Part shown: positions 17,995 through 25,884 of the stretch, piece after piece
How the letters are laid out: each line of letters opens with the position of its first letter
Numbering within the stretch: position 1 is the stretch's first letter
Assembly (NCBI RefSeq): GCF_003703975.1
Contig: NZ_QTJY01000018.1
Coordinates: 62,001-126,000 of the forward strand
From: Larkinella soli
GTDB taxonomy: Bacteria; Bacteroidota; Bacteroidia; Cytophagales; Spirosomataceae
Direction: 5' to 3'
Length of the DNA: 64,000 nt
Position numbers and translations under genes: made by a program
The notes under the pieces: model-generated
Seen by the model: only the letters and a program-made list of their open reading frames with translations
Told to the model about the DNA's origin: nothing
The model's database searches: none

Positions 17995-18555
17995 TTAGAA
18001 GTCGATCAGCTGCTGGGCCTGCTGCTGAAGCAGCATCCGGTACAGATCGTTGTGCAGGGCGCCGTCCTTCCAGTGTACCTTGATCTGGGCCAGCTTGACC
18101 CGCAGGGCCAGCGTGTGGGTGCCGAGATAGCTGAAGATGTCGTTCAGGTGGCTGAGCGCCAGGGCACCGCCCTGATGGTTGGCCGATACGCCCACCAGGG
18201 CCACCTTCTTGTTCGCCAGGCCGTTCGGGTAGCTCATGCCGTCGATGAACGCCTTCAGGACGCCCGGGTACGAGTTGTTGTATTCAGGAACGATGAACAC
18301 CAGTTTACGGGCACGCTCGACCACTTCCTTGAACTGGTTGAACCCTGGATTCTTGCCGGTATTCTCGTAAAGAGCGGTCGTTGTGAAATCGGACGGAAGC
18401 CCGGTCAGATCGAGGACGTAGCTGTCGGCGTGAAGCTGCTGAAGAATGGTGTGGTAGTATTCGGCGATCTGACGGGACATGGAGTGCTTCCGGTTCGTCC
18501 CGACGATGATAATGATCGTATTTTCACTTACCGGTCCGGCAGGAGTCCCGTTCAT
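17995..18555 (-). CDS. NAD(P)H-dependent FMN reductase family protein
   Basis: Flavodoxin-like FMN reductase, 186 residues. The FMN-phosphate loop appears as VGTNRKHSMSRQIAEYY, and the second flavin loop as VPEYNNSYPGVLKAFIDGMS with the family's PEYN. Such enzymes reduce quinones, azo dyes or flavins with NAD(P)H in the cytoplasm; the substrate cannot be inferred. I start at ATG 18555 (MNGTPAGPV); the frame extends 17 codons further to a TTG with no support. It is divergent from the alkylation-repair gene and may share its 80-bp promoter region. Confidence 0.88.
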   Translation of the reverse strand: MNGTPAGPVSENTIIIIVGTNRKHSMSRQIAEYYHTILQQLHADSYVLDLTGLPSDFTTTALYENTGKNPGFNQFKEVVERARKLVFIVPEYNNSYPGVLKAFIDGMSYPNGLANKKVALVGVSANHQGGALALSHLNDIFSYLGTHTLALRVKLAQIKVHWKDGALHNDLYRMLLQQQAQQLIDF

Positions 18556-18635
18556 ATACCTATCTTCGTAGTGGCTAAGATAATGGGTTGATTGCAGGAA
18601 TAACAACCCGATTCCATTTTAGTTCAGGTAACTTC

Positions 18636-19334
18636 ATGACCCACCAGGATGTAAAAGGCGCGTTGCTGGCGCAGGCAGACCCCGAAAAAGCCGCCTTTTT
18701 CAAGCGATTTTTTAAAACCGGCCCCGGCCAGTACGGAGAACACGATCAGTTCCTCGGGCTCTCGGTGCCTCAGCAGCGGGAGATCGCCAAACGGTACCGT
18801 TCGCTGCCTCCGGACGAGACCGAACAGCTCGTTCGCGACCCTTATCACGAATGCCGGCTGACGGGCCTGATCATCTGGACCAACCAGGCCAGAGGGTCCG
18901 GGGAAGAAAACCGCCGGCTGATTCTGGAGTATTACCTTCGGAACCGGGCGTATGTCAACAATTGGGATCTGGTCGACGTAACCTGCCCCGAAGTGGTCGG
19001 TAACTATCTCCTGAACAAAGACCGCAGCCTGCTCTACGATCTGGCGCAGGAAAACCACCTGTGGTCGCAGCGGATCGCCATCGTTTCTACGCTCGCCTTT
19101 ATCCGGAAACAGCAGTTTCAGGACACTTTTCAGATTGCGGAATTGTTGCTCAGCCACCGGCACGACCTGATTCATAAAGCCGTCGGCTGGATGCTGCGCG
19201 AGGTGGGAAAGAAAAACCTGGACGCGCTCGAGGAGTTCCTGCACGACCACGCCGGCCGGCTCCCCCGGACGGCCCTGCGCTACGCCATCGAACGATTCGA
19301 ACCCGCCCGGCGGAAGTACTACCTTGGACTATAG
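18636..19334 (+). CDS. DNA alkylation repair protein, AlkD family
   Basis: HEAT-like-repeat DNA glycosylase family, 232 residues. The family's active-site region is seen as YVNNWDLVDVTCPEVVG, with the tryptophan and aspartate used by AlkD to hold and excise alkylated bases. Later helices (SQRIAIVSTLAFI, DLIHKAVGWMLREVGKK) carry the conserved arginine and lysine pattern. ATG 18636 is chosen over an upstream in-frame non-ATG start. It is monocistronic and divergent from the flavin reductase. The exact lesion repaired is not predictable. Confidence 0.9.
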   Translation: MTHQDVKGALLAQADPEKAAFFKRFFKTGPGQYGEHDQFLGLSVPQQREIAKRYRSLPPDETEQLVRDPYHECRLTGLIIWTNQARGSGEENRRLILEYYLRNRAYVNNWDLVDVTCPEVVGNYLLNKDRSLLYDLAQENHLWSQRIAIVSTLAFIRKQQFQDTFQIAELLLSHRHDLIHKAVGWMLREVGKKNLDALEEFLHDHAGRLPRTALRYAIERFEPARRKYYLGL

Positions 19335-19355
19335 GGAGTCGTGTTAAATTCTTGT

Positions 19356-19363
19356 TATCTTTG
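19356..19363 (+). promoter_or_regulatory. Candidate -7 element for accD
   Basis: TATCTTTG matches TAnnTTTG and lies 32 bp before the accD ATG. I do not find a TTG at the expected -33 distance, so confidence is moderate. Confidence 0.45.
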
Positions 19364-19395
19364 GCAGCTTTTTGATTTTCGTTTTCAGACTCGAT

Positions 19396-20238
19396 ATGTC
19401 CTGGTTTATCCGTAAAGAGAAGGGTATCAATACACCAACCGAAATGAAGCGCGAAGCGCCGGACGGCTTGTGGTACCAATGCCCGAACTGCAAGAAGGTG
19501 ATGCATACCCGTGAACATAAGATGAATGCCTACACCTGCGTTCACTGTAATTATCACGAGAAAATCGGTTCGACTGAATATTTTGCCCTATTGTTCGACG
19601 ACAACCTGTTTACGGAGCTGGATGCCAACATGACCTCGGCCGACCCGCTGCATTTCGTCGATACGAAGGCGTATCCGGAACGGGTGAAGAGTACCATCGG
19701 CAAAACCGGCCTGAAGGATGCGGTTCGCTCGGGATACGGGAAGATGAACGATCTTGAGGTGACGATCGCCTGTATGGACTTCAACTTCATCGGCGGTTCG
19801 ATGGGGTCCGTCGTCGGCGAGAAGATTGCCCGCGCCATCGACCATTCGCTGAAAACCCGGACGCCGTTCCTGATGATCTCGCGCTCGGGCGGTGCCCGGA
19901 TGATGGAAGCCGGCTTTTCGCTCATGCAGATGGCCAAGACCTCGGCCAAACTGGCGCTGCTCTCCGAAGCCAGAATTCCCTATGTCTCCCTCCTGACCGA
20001 CCCCACCACGGGGGGCGTCACGGCCTCATTCGCCATGCAGGGGGATTTCAACATTGCCGAACCGGGTGCCCTGATCGGCTTTGCCGGGCCGCGGGTCATC
20101 CGTGAAACCATCGGAAAAAACCTGCCCGAAGGCTTCCAGAGCGCCGAATTCGTACTTGAACACGGCTTTCTGGACTTCATCGTCGATCGGAAAGACCTCA
20201 AGGACAAAGTAACCAGTCTGTTCAGGATGCTGGAGTAA
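19396..20238 (+). CDS. accD: Acetyl-CoA carboxylase carboxyltransferase beta subunit
   Basis: Beta half of the carboxyltransferase that makes malonyl-CoA for fatty acid synthesis, 280 residues. The N-terminal zinc ribbon is CPNC near residue 33 and CVHC near residue 52. The crotonase-like core contains [29 protein letters not shown] and [14 protein letters not shown] 19396 ([10 protein letters not shown]) matches the family start. Its TAA overlaps the ATG of the radical SAM gene (TAATG), so the two are likely translationally coupled. Confidence 0.97.
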   Translation: MSWFIRKEKGINTPTEMKREAPDGLWYQCPNCKKVMHTREHKMNAYTCVHCNYHEKIGSTEYFALLFDDNLFTELDANMTSADPLHFVDTKAYPERVKSTIGKTGLKDAVRSGYGKMNDLEVTIACMDFNFIGGSMGSVVGEKIARAIDHSLKTRTPFLMISRSGGARMMEAGFSLMQMAKTSAKLALLSEARIPYVSLLTDPTTGGVTASFAMQGDFNIAEPGALIGFAGPRVIRETIGKNLPEGFQSAEFVLEHGFLDFIVDRKDLKDKVTSLFRMLE

Positions 20239-21215
20239 TGCGCATCGTCTCCCACCCGGTTCTCTGCAATTATTACATCACGTACCGGTGTAACGCAACC
20301 TGTAGTTTCTGCGACATCTGGGAGCGGCCGTCACCGTATGTGACCATGGAGAACGTGCGGGAGAACCTCCGGGACCTGAAGCGGCTGGGCGTCCGTGTGG
20401 TCGACTTCACCGGGGGCGAGCCGCTGCTGCACCGCCAACTCGACGAACTGCTCCGCGAGGCCAAACAACTGGGCCTGATCACGACCATCACGACCAACGC
20501 GCTGCTCTATCCCAAATACGCCGAGCGGCTGCGGGGGCTGGTCGATATGCTGCATTTCTCGCTCGATTCGCCCATTGCCGAAGAACACGACCGGTCGCGG
20601 GGTGTCAAATGCTTCGACAAGGTGATGGAATCTATCGCCGTCGCGCGGGGGCTGGGCGAGCGCCCCGACATCCTGTTCACCGTATTCGAACACAACGTCC
20701 ACCAAATCCGGCAGCTGTACGACGAAATCTGCTGCCCCAACGATCTGGTGCTGATCCTCAACCCGGTTTTTGAATACAATGAAGTGGAAGCCGGCGATAA
20801 ACTGTCGGAAAAAGCCCTTCAGGAGATGACCTGGTGGGGAAAACAGAAGAACGTTTACCTCAACGATGCCTTCATCCAGCTCCGGCGCGACGGCGGCAAC
20901 CACGTCGATGACCCCGTCTGCCGGGCGGCCAGCACCACGCTCGTGATCTCCCCCGAAAATAAACTGGTGCTGCCCTGCTACCACCTCGGCACCAAAGACT
21001 TCCCCATCGAAAACCGCCTGTATGACCTCTACCGGTCGCGGGAGGTGCAGGAACTGGTGGCGCTGGAAGGCCGTCTGCCGGGCTGCGAGGGCTGTGCCAT
21101 CAACTGCTACATGCAGCCCTCTTTCGCCGTCGAACTCAATAAATACTGGTGGAAAGCCCTGCCCAGCACCCTGAAGTACAACCGCATCAAAGGCACCTGG
21201 AAACAGCTTTTCTGA
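20238..21215 (+). CDS. Radical SAM protein with a C-terminal cysteine cluster
   Basis: Radical SAM enzyme, 325 residues. The [4Fe-4S] motif CNATCSFCD is near residues 19-27 and the SAM-binding GGEPLL near 60. The C-terminal third has further cysteines (PVCRAAS, LPCYHLG, GCEGCAINCYM), resembling the SPASM-like auxiliary-cluster region of peptide- or lipid-modifying enzymes. It overlaps accD by TAATG, which suggests co-expression, but I know no enzyme of this type in fatty acid synthesis. No precursor peptide gene is visible nearby. Substrate unknown. Confidence 0.85.
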   Translation: MRIVSHPVLCNYYITYRCNATCSFCDIWERPSPYVTMENVRENLRDLKRLGVRVVDFTGGEPLLHRQLDELLREAKQLGLITTITTNALLYPKYAERLRGLVDMLHFSLDSPIAEEHDRSRGVKCFDKVMESIAVARGLGERPDILFTVFEHNVHQIRQLYDEICCPNDLVLILNPVFEYNEVEAGDKLSEKALQEMTWWGKQKNVYLNDAFIQLRRDGGNHVDDPVCRAASTTLVISPENKLVLPCYHLGTKDFPIENRLYDLYRSREVQELVALEGRLPGCEGCAINCYMQPSFAVELNKYWWKALPSTLKYNRIKGTWKQLF

Positions 21216-21218
21216 GGA

Positions 21219-21318
21219 ACCACCCCAACCCCTCCTTATCAAGGAGGGGCTTTTCTATAAGAGATCCCTAATTCTGCAAATCACCCCCTCCTTGGTAAGG
21301 AGGGGGGCGGGGGGTGGT
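21219..21318. repeat. Paired palindrome element, copy 1
   Basis: Outer arms ACCACCCC (21219-21226) and GGGGTGGT (21311-21318) enclose two palindromes: CCCCTCCTT/AAGGAGGGG at 21229-21249 and CCCCCTCCTT/AAGGAGGGGG at 21284-21306. It fills the space between convergent genes and overlaps the stop codon of the minus-strand one. A second copy is at 34936-35030. It can work as a bidirectional terminator and resembles a REP/BIME-type repeat. Confidence 0.85.
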
Positions 21319-22436
21319 CAGCGTTTCAGCACCTTCTGCGTGAAAACCCGCCCCCGCGCCGAGGTTTTCAATAGATACGTGCCCGGGGGAAGCTGGTCGT
21401 TACCGATGGAGGTTTCGTGGGCCAGAGCCGGAGTGTTCCGCTCGATCTGTTCGATGATCCTTCCCTGAAGGTCGATCAGCTCGAAGCGGGCGGTGGTGGG
21501 CTGGGCGCTTTTAATTACCACCGTAAAGTGCAGCAGGGACGGAATGGGAAACACGTCGATGGTGAGGTCCTGCGCATCGATGCCGCCGTCTGATGCGGTC
21601 AGCAGGCCGCGTTCCATGACCGGCTCGTAAGGCGGGACGGTTCCGGGGTTGCCGCCGGCCCGGTCGTCGACGAAGCAGACCATCTCATACTCCGTCTCGC
21701 TGATTTTCACGCCGTTTCTCCACTCGGCCGCTACCAGAGCAAACACATACCGCCCGACGACGGTTGGAGCATCCCAGGTAACCTCCCCACTGAGGGCGTC
21801 GATTTTAAAGGTTCCTTTCCGCGATACGTCGTTGGGAAAGATAAATTCATCGACCAGTTGACTCATTTTCCCGCAGTCTCCTTTCCGGATGCGAACCAGA
21901 TAATAGGCCACACTGTCGCCCTCGGCGTCGGTCGCCGGGAAGCTGAAGGTGGCTTTTCGGTTCACCGAAGCCCTCAGAAGCCCCGGCAGTGGCTGAAAAA
22001 CCGGGGTGCTGTTGGGCCGGCCCGGTACGATGGTGGTTTCGATGTAAAAGGGCGAATTGACCGAACCCGGAAAATTCTGCATATCCGACGAGCGGTTGGT
22101 AAGGTTGCTGACCGAAACCGTATAGGACCCGCTGCCGGTTCCGTTATACGAATGGGTGGTCTTGAAGACGATAAGCATCAGGCCGGGGTCGATAAAAGCG
22201 GTGGAAACCCGCGGAATAGTTACCGTGTCCGAACCGTCTCCGAAACAGAACGGAATGCTGGTCGACTGCTCGGCTGCCTGTCTTCCCTGAATGGCGTCCA
22301 TGTACAGGTAAACCGTAAACTCGTAGGTAGCCGTCCCGGATACCTGACGAGCCTGAATATAGCCGCCGAGCAGGTGCGTAGCGAAGGAGGAACCTGCCAG
22401 ACCCAGCACCAGAAGGAACGTAAACCCTGTTTTCAT
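21318..22436 (-). CDS. Secreted T9SS type A protein
   Basis: Exported protein, 372 residues. A signal peptide (MKTGFTFLLVLGLAGSSFA) is followed by HLLGGYIQAR and a beta-rich body containing FPATDAEGDSVAYYLVR and a conserved EWRNGVKISE. The last 80 residues form a type A T9SS sorting domain (DVFPIPS, LIDLQGRI, PPGTYLLKTSARG, QKVLKR), so it should be exported across the outer membrane and attached at the surface or released. The body is paralogous to the N-terminal part of the type B protein at 41611-44019. Function of the body is unknown. Confidence 0.85.
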   Translation of the reverse strand: MKTGFTFLLVLGLAGSSFATHLLGGYIQARQVSGTATYEFTVYLYMDAIQGRQAAEQSTSIPFCFGDGSDTVTIPRVSTAFIDPGLMLIVFKTTHSYNGTGSGSYTVSVSNLTNRSSDMQNFPGSVNSPFYIETTIVPGRPNSTPVFQPLPGLLRASVNRKATFSFPATDAEGDSVAYYLVRIRKGDCGKMSQLVDEFIFPNDVSRKGTFKIDALSGEVTWDAPTVVGRYVFALVAAEWRNGVKISETEYEMVCFVDDRAGGNPGTVPPYEPVMERGLLTASDGGIDAQDLTIDVFPIPSLLHFTVVIKSAQPTTARFELIDLQGRIIEQIERNTPALAHETSIGNDQLPPGTYLLKTSARGRVFTQKVLKR

Positions 22437-22553
22437 GCCATGAGTGGATGGATAGATGAAGGAAAGGCAATCACCCCAGAAACGGGAATTCCGTTTTTAT
22501 AGTATGATCACTGTTTGCTATTTGGTAGTATTGGTCACAAAATCCATTAAAAA

Positions 22554-23372
22554 ATGCTGTACAGCCCCCAACAGACCGGCGAATTCGCCCCGGAACGCCT
22601 TCGGTACCTGCTGGTCCGCCTGGACGACCACGTGCTGACGATCACCCTGAACCGGCCGGAAAAGAAGAATGCCCTTCATCCCGCTCTGCTGAATGAACTG
22701 GCCTTTGCTCTGGCCTGGGCGCACCATGAAAAAACCGTCTGGATGGTGGTGCTGGCCGCGGCCGGCGACGTGTTCTGCGCGGGGATGGACCTGAAAAGTC
22801 TGACTTCCGGAGGGCAGGAGGAGGAAACCGTGCCTCCACCTTCGGGGCCGGTACGGCTGGCGGAGGTGATGACCGGGCTTCAAAAGCCGTGTATCGCACG
22901 GGTGCAGGGGCCGGTGTATGCGGGCGGGTTTCTGCTGGTATGCGGATGCACCCATGTCGTCGCAGCCGATTCGGCTACTTTCTCCCTGCCGGAAGTAAAA
23001 CGGGGGCTGTTTCCGTTTCAGGTGCTGGCGAGTCTGCTGGAGATCATGCCCGCCCGCGCAGCCCTCGACCTGTGCCTGCGTGCCCGGACCCTCACCGCCC
23101 CCGAAGCGCTCGCCCTCGGGCTGGTCACGGAAACGGTTTCGGCCGCGGAGCTGGATACCGCCGTCGAACGCCTGACGACGGAGCTGAAACAGTATTCGCC
23201 GACCGCGATGCAGTTCGGACTTCGGGCGTACCGGCAATTGAAAAGCCTGCCGCCGGACGGGCAACAGGCTTTTCTCTACGAACAGTTTCAGCAGATTCAG
23301 CAGACCGCCGACGCCCGGGAGGGCATGGCGGCTTTTCTGGAAAAACGCCCGCCGGTCTGGAGCGGAGAGTAA
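22554..23372 (+). CDS. Enoyl-CoA hydratase/isomerase family protein
   Basis: Crotonase-fold protein, 272 residues. NRPEKKNALHPALL near residue 34 is typical, with oxyanion-hole segments FCAGMDLKSL and YAGGFLLVCGC, and LPEVKRGLFP. It probably acts on a CoA thioester (hydratase, isomerase or methylglutaconyl-CoA-hydratase-like), but I cannot fix the substrate. It ends with no gap against the convergent NTF2-like gene (TAA then TTA), so the transcripts must overlap or end inside each other. Confidence 0.88.
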   Translation: MLYSPQQTGEFAPERLRYLLVRLDDHVLTITLNRPEKKNALHPALLNELAFALAWAHHEKTVWMVVLAAAGDVFCAGMDLKSLTSGGQEEETVPPPSGPVRLAEVMTGLQKPCIARVQGPVYAGGFLLVCGCTHVVAADSATFSLPEVKRGLFPFQVLASLLEIMPARAALDLCLRARTLTAPEALALGLVTETVSAAELDTAVERLTTELKQYSPTAMQFGLRAYRQLKSLPPDGQQAFLYEQFQQIQQTADAREGMAAFLEKRPPVWSGE

Positions 23373-23831
23373 TTACAGATCGGGGCAGTTTTCGCGCCGT
23401 CGGGTATCGATGATATTCTGGATTTTCCACTTTCCGTCGATTTTGACGAGCGTGAAGGCGTTGACGCCACAGTGGCTTTTTTTCTCGTTGAAGTAAAACA
23501 CATATGGAGTCCAGGCCGTCGCCAGTTCACCGTCGATCTTCACCTCATAGTTCATCAGCCGCTCGTCCAGGGCGCCCGGTTTCTGCTTCCCGACGGAGGT
23601 GACGAAACCCGGAATCGACTCGTTACGGATGCTCACCTGCCCCTCCTTGTTTTTGGCTACGCTCTGGAGCGTGGAAGTCGGCAGAAAAACCGCCCTGAAC
23701 AGAGTCGTGTCGGCTTTTCGCATCCCGTCGAACATCTGGGTGATGGCCGACCGGACGGCTTTTTCATCGTCCGACTGCGCCAGCGCGGCCGAGGCAATCA
23801 GACAGAAACAGGCAAGGAGGAACGCTTTCAT
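23373..23831 (-). CDS. Secreted NTF2-like (lumazine-binding-type) protein
   Basis: Small exported protein of 152 residues with a signal peptide (MKAFLLACFCLIASAALAQ). The mature part has the alpha+beta cone pattern of NTF2-like proteins: VRSAITQMFDGMRKADTTLF at the start, a middle strand with ATAWTPYVFYFNEK, and the ending AFTLVKIDGKWKIQNIIDTR. Relatives in Bacteroidota are annotated as putative lumazine-binding or DUF4440 proteins, usually without known function. It lies 14 bp after xylB on the same strand and is probably co-transcribed. Confidence 0.75.
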   Translation of the reverse strand: MKAFLLACFCLIASAALAQSDDEKAVRSAITQMFDGMRKADTTLFRAVFLPTSTLQSVAKNKEGQVSIRNESIPGFVTSVGKQKPGALDERLMNYEVKIDGELATAWTPYVFYFNEKKSHCGVNAFTLVKIDGKWKIQNIIDTRRRENCPDL

Positions 23832-23845
23832 CGGTCATTTATGGT

Positions 23846-25330
23846 TTACATGACGTTCTCCAGCACGGCCGCCCAGCGTTCATACGCTTCCCGATAGCCC
23901 TCCTGCGCCCGGAGGTCGGGTTCGATGGTGCGGGTCACTTTCAGGCCGTTGAAGGCTTCCTGGCGGTTTTTGTAAATGCCGAGGCCCAGCCCGGCCCCCC
24001 GCGCGGCTCCCTGCGCCCCGTCGGTGTTGTAGAGCTGAATCTCCGCGCCCGTCAGGTTGGCGAGCGTATCGCGGAACAGCGGGCTGAGGAACATATTGGC
24101 TTCTCCGGCCCGGATGGTCTTCAGCCCCACGCCGACCTGTTCCATGACCTGAATGCCGTAATAAAAGGCGAAGACGATTCCTTCCTGCGACGCCCGAATC
24201 CAGTGCGGCAGGCCGTGGCGGGTTAGTTGCAGGCCGTGGAAGACCGCCCCCATATCCCGGTTTTCGAGCATCCGTTCCGCACCGTTCCCGAAGGGCAGGC
24301 AGAGCAGTCCGTCTGACCCGACCGGTGCATGGGCCGCCCGTTCGTTCATTTCGGCGTAGCTGATGGAGCCGCCCAGCAGCTGATTGCGCAGCCAGCTGTT
24401 CAGAATCCCGGTCCCGTTGACGCAGAGCAGCACCCCGTAGCGCGGGGCCTGTTCGGTATGGCTCACGTGCAGGAAGGTATTGACCCGCGACTGCGCATCG
24501 TATTTGGCCTGATCGCTGACGCCGTAGACGACGCCCGAGGTGCCGGCGGTGGCGGCAATCTCGTTGGGTTCCAGCACGTTCAGGGAGAGGGCGTTGTTGG
24601 GTTGATCGCCGGCCCGGTAGGTAACGGGTGTTCCGGCCGCCAGCCCCAGTTCGGCGGCCGCCCGGGCGCTGACCTGGCCCTGCACCGAGAAAGTGGGCCG
24701 GATGTCGGCAATCAGCGACGGGTCGAAGCCGTAGTAGTCGAGCAGAAAATCGGCGGGGCGGTTTTCCTGAAAATCCCAGAAAATGCCCTCGGACAAACCG
24801 GAAGGCGTCGTGACGATTTCGCCGGTCATCCGGGCGGCCAGGTAATCGCCGGGAAGCATGAATTTATGGATCTTTCCGTAAACGCCCGGCTCGTTTTCCT
24901 TCACCCAGGCCAGCTTGGCGGCCGTAAAATTTCCCGGTGAATTGAGCAGATGCTGGAGGCTGCGGCTCTGCCCGAGGGCCTGAAAAGCTTTTTCTCCGTA
25001 AGGAACGGCCCGGCTGTCGCACCAGATGATGGACGGACGCAGCACGTTGAGGTCTTTGTCGACCACCACCAGCCCGTGCATCTGGTAGGAAATACCGATG
25101 GCTTTCACGTCCTCAGGCCGAACGGAGGCTTTCGACAATACGGCTTTGGAAGCCAGGCAGGCATTTTTCCACCAGGCTTCGGGCTGCTGTTCGGCAAAAC
25201 CCGGCTGCGGGGCATCGATCGGCATTTCGGTTTCGGGAAAGAAGGCGGAGGCTACGGCAGTGCCGGTTTCCACCTCCACCAGACTGGCTTTTACGGACGA
25301 ACTACCGACGTCGAATCCAAGAAGATACAT
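23846..25330 (-). CDS. xylB: Xylulokinase (FGGY family)
   Basis: Carbohydrate kinase phosphorylating D-xylulose, 494 residues. The N-terminal phosphate motif GFDVGSSSVKASLVE, the substrate loop SYQMHGLVVVD, IIWCDSRA and the C-terminal NTDGAQGAARGAGLG fit xylulokinases. The MHG motif and length point to xylulokinase rather than glycerol or gluconate kinase. No xylose isomerase gene is next to it. It is transcribed with the NTF2-like gene downstream. Confidence 0.88.
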   Translation of the reverse strand: MYLLGFDVGSSSVKASLVEVETGTAVASAFFPETEMPIDAPQPGFAEQQPEAWWKNACLASKAVLSKASVRPEDVKAIGISYQMHGLVVVDKDLNVLRPSIIWCDSRAVPYGEKAFQALGQSRSLQHLLNSPGNFTAAKLAWVKENEPGVYGKIHKFMLPGDYLAARMTGEIVTTPSGLSEGIFWDFQENRPADFLLDYYGFDPSLIADIRPTFSVQGQVSARAAAELGLAAGTPVTYRAGDQPNNALSLNVLEPNEIAATAGTSGVVYGVSDQAKYDAQSRVNTFLHVSHTEQAPRYGVLLCVNGTGILNSWLRNQLLGGSISYAEMNERAAHAPVGSDGLLCLPFGNGAERMLENRDMGAVFHGLQLTRHGLPHWIRASQEGIVFAFYYGIQVMEQVGVGLKTIRAGEANMFLSPLFRDTLANLTGAEIQLYNTDGAQGAARGAGLGLGIYKNRQEAFNGLKVTRTIEPDLRAQEGYREAYERWAAVLENVM

Positions 25331-25496
25331 TAATGGATGGGTTCAGCTTTGAGTTGATACGCAAAGTAACGCATCCGGCCGAAGTTCGCCAAACCCCGGC
25401 CGGACATTCCACTGCCCGAAAGGAAGAACCTTAACAAGCGGGCTGTCTTTTAGGTTGTTACAACACAAGCCGTCAGGCTGTCAACCTCCTTCCGCC

Positions 25497-25874
25497 ATGA
25501 AAAACCGGTTCTCTTTTCCGATTCTCGTCCTGCTCGCCGGATTGACCTTCCATTGTCAGTCGAAAAAAGCGGCCGACGAAACCGAACAAACCGCAGCCGC
25601 CGACGCGGACACGGTAGCCACCTCGACCGTGGGAGACGTAAAAACCTACGGCTGCAACGACAACGAGACGTTCTCGGTCCGTTTCGAAACCACCAACGGA
25701 AAGAAAATCGCCGTCTTTATCGACGACGGCAAGGAAATCCCGCTCGACCCCATCGAAACGGCCTCCGGATCAAAGTACTCCGACGGCAAAATGAGCATCT
25801 GGTTCAAGGGCAGCGAAGCTCTTGTGGAGTTCAAAAACGAAACCCGCTCGCTGAAAAACTGCAAAACCCGGTAA
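25497..25874 (+). CDS. MliC-like lysozyme inhibitor lipoprotein
   Basis: Short exported protein of 125 residues from ATG 25497. A hydrophobic N-terminus ends in a cysteine (LTFHCQSKK), an atypical but acceptable lipobox for Bacteroidota, followed by a polar linker rich in alanine, aspartate and threonine. The C-terminal 75 residues match the MliC/PliC pattern: YGCNDNETFSVRFE near the start, GSKYSDGKMSIWFKGSEAL, and a closing cysteine that would pair with the first. Known MliC proteins protect the wall by blocking c-type lysozyme. It stops 10 bp from the convergent peptidase gene. Confidence 0.72.
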   Translation: MKNRFSFPILVLLAGLTFHCQSKKAADETEQTAAADADTVATSTVGDVKTYGCNDNETFSVRFETTNGKKIAVFIDDGKEIPLDPIETASGSKYSDGKMSIWFKGSEALVEFKNETRSLKNCKTR

Positions 25875-25884
25875 ACCCGCCGGC

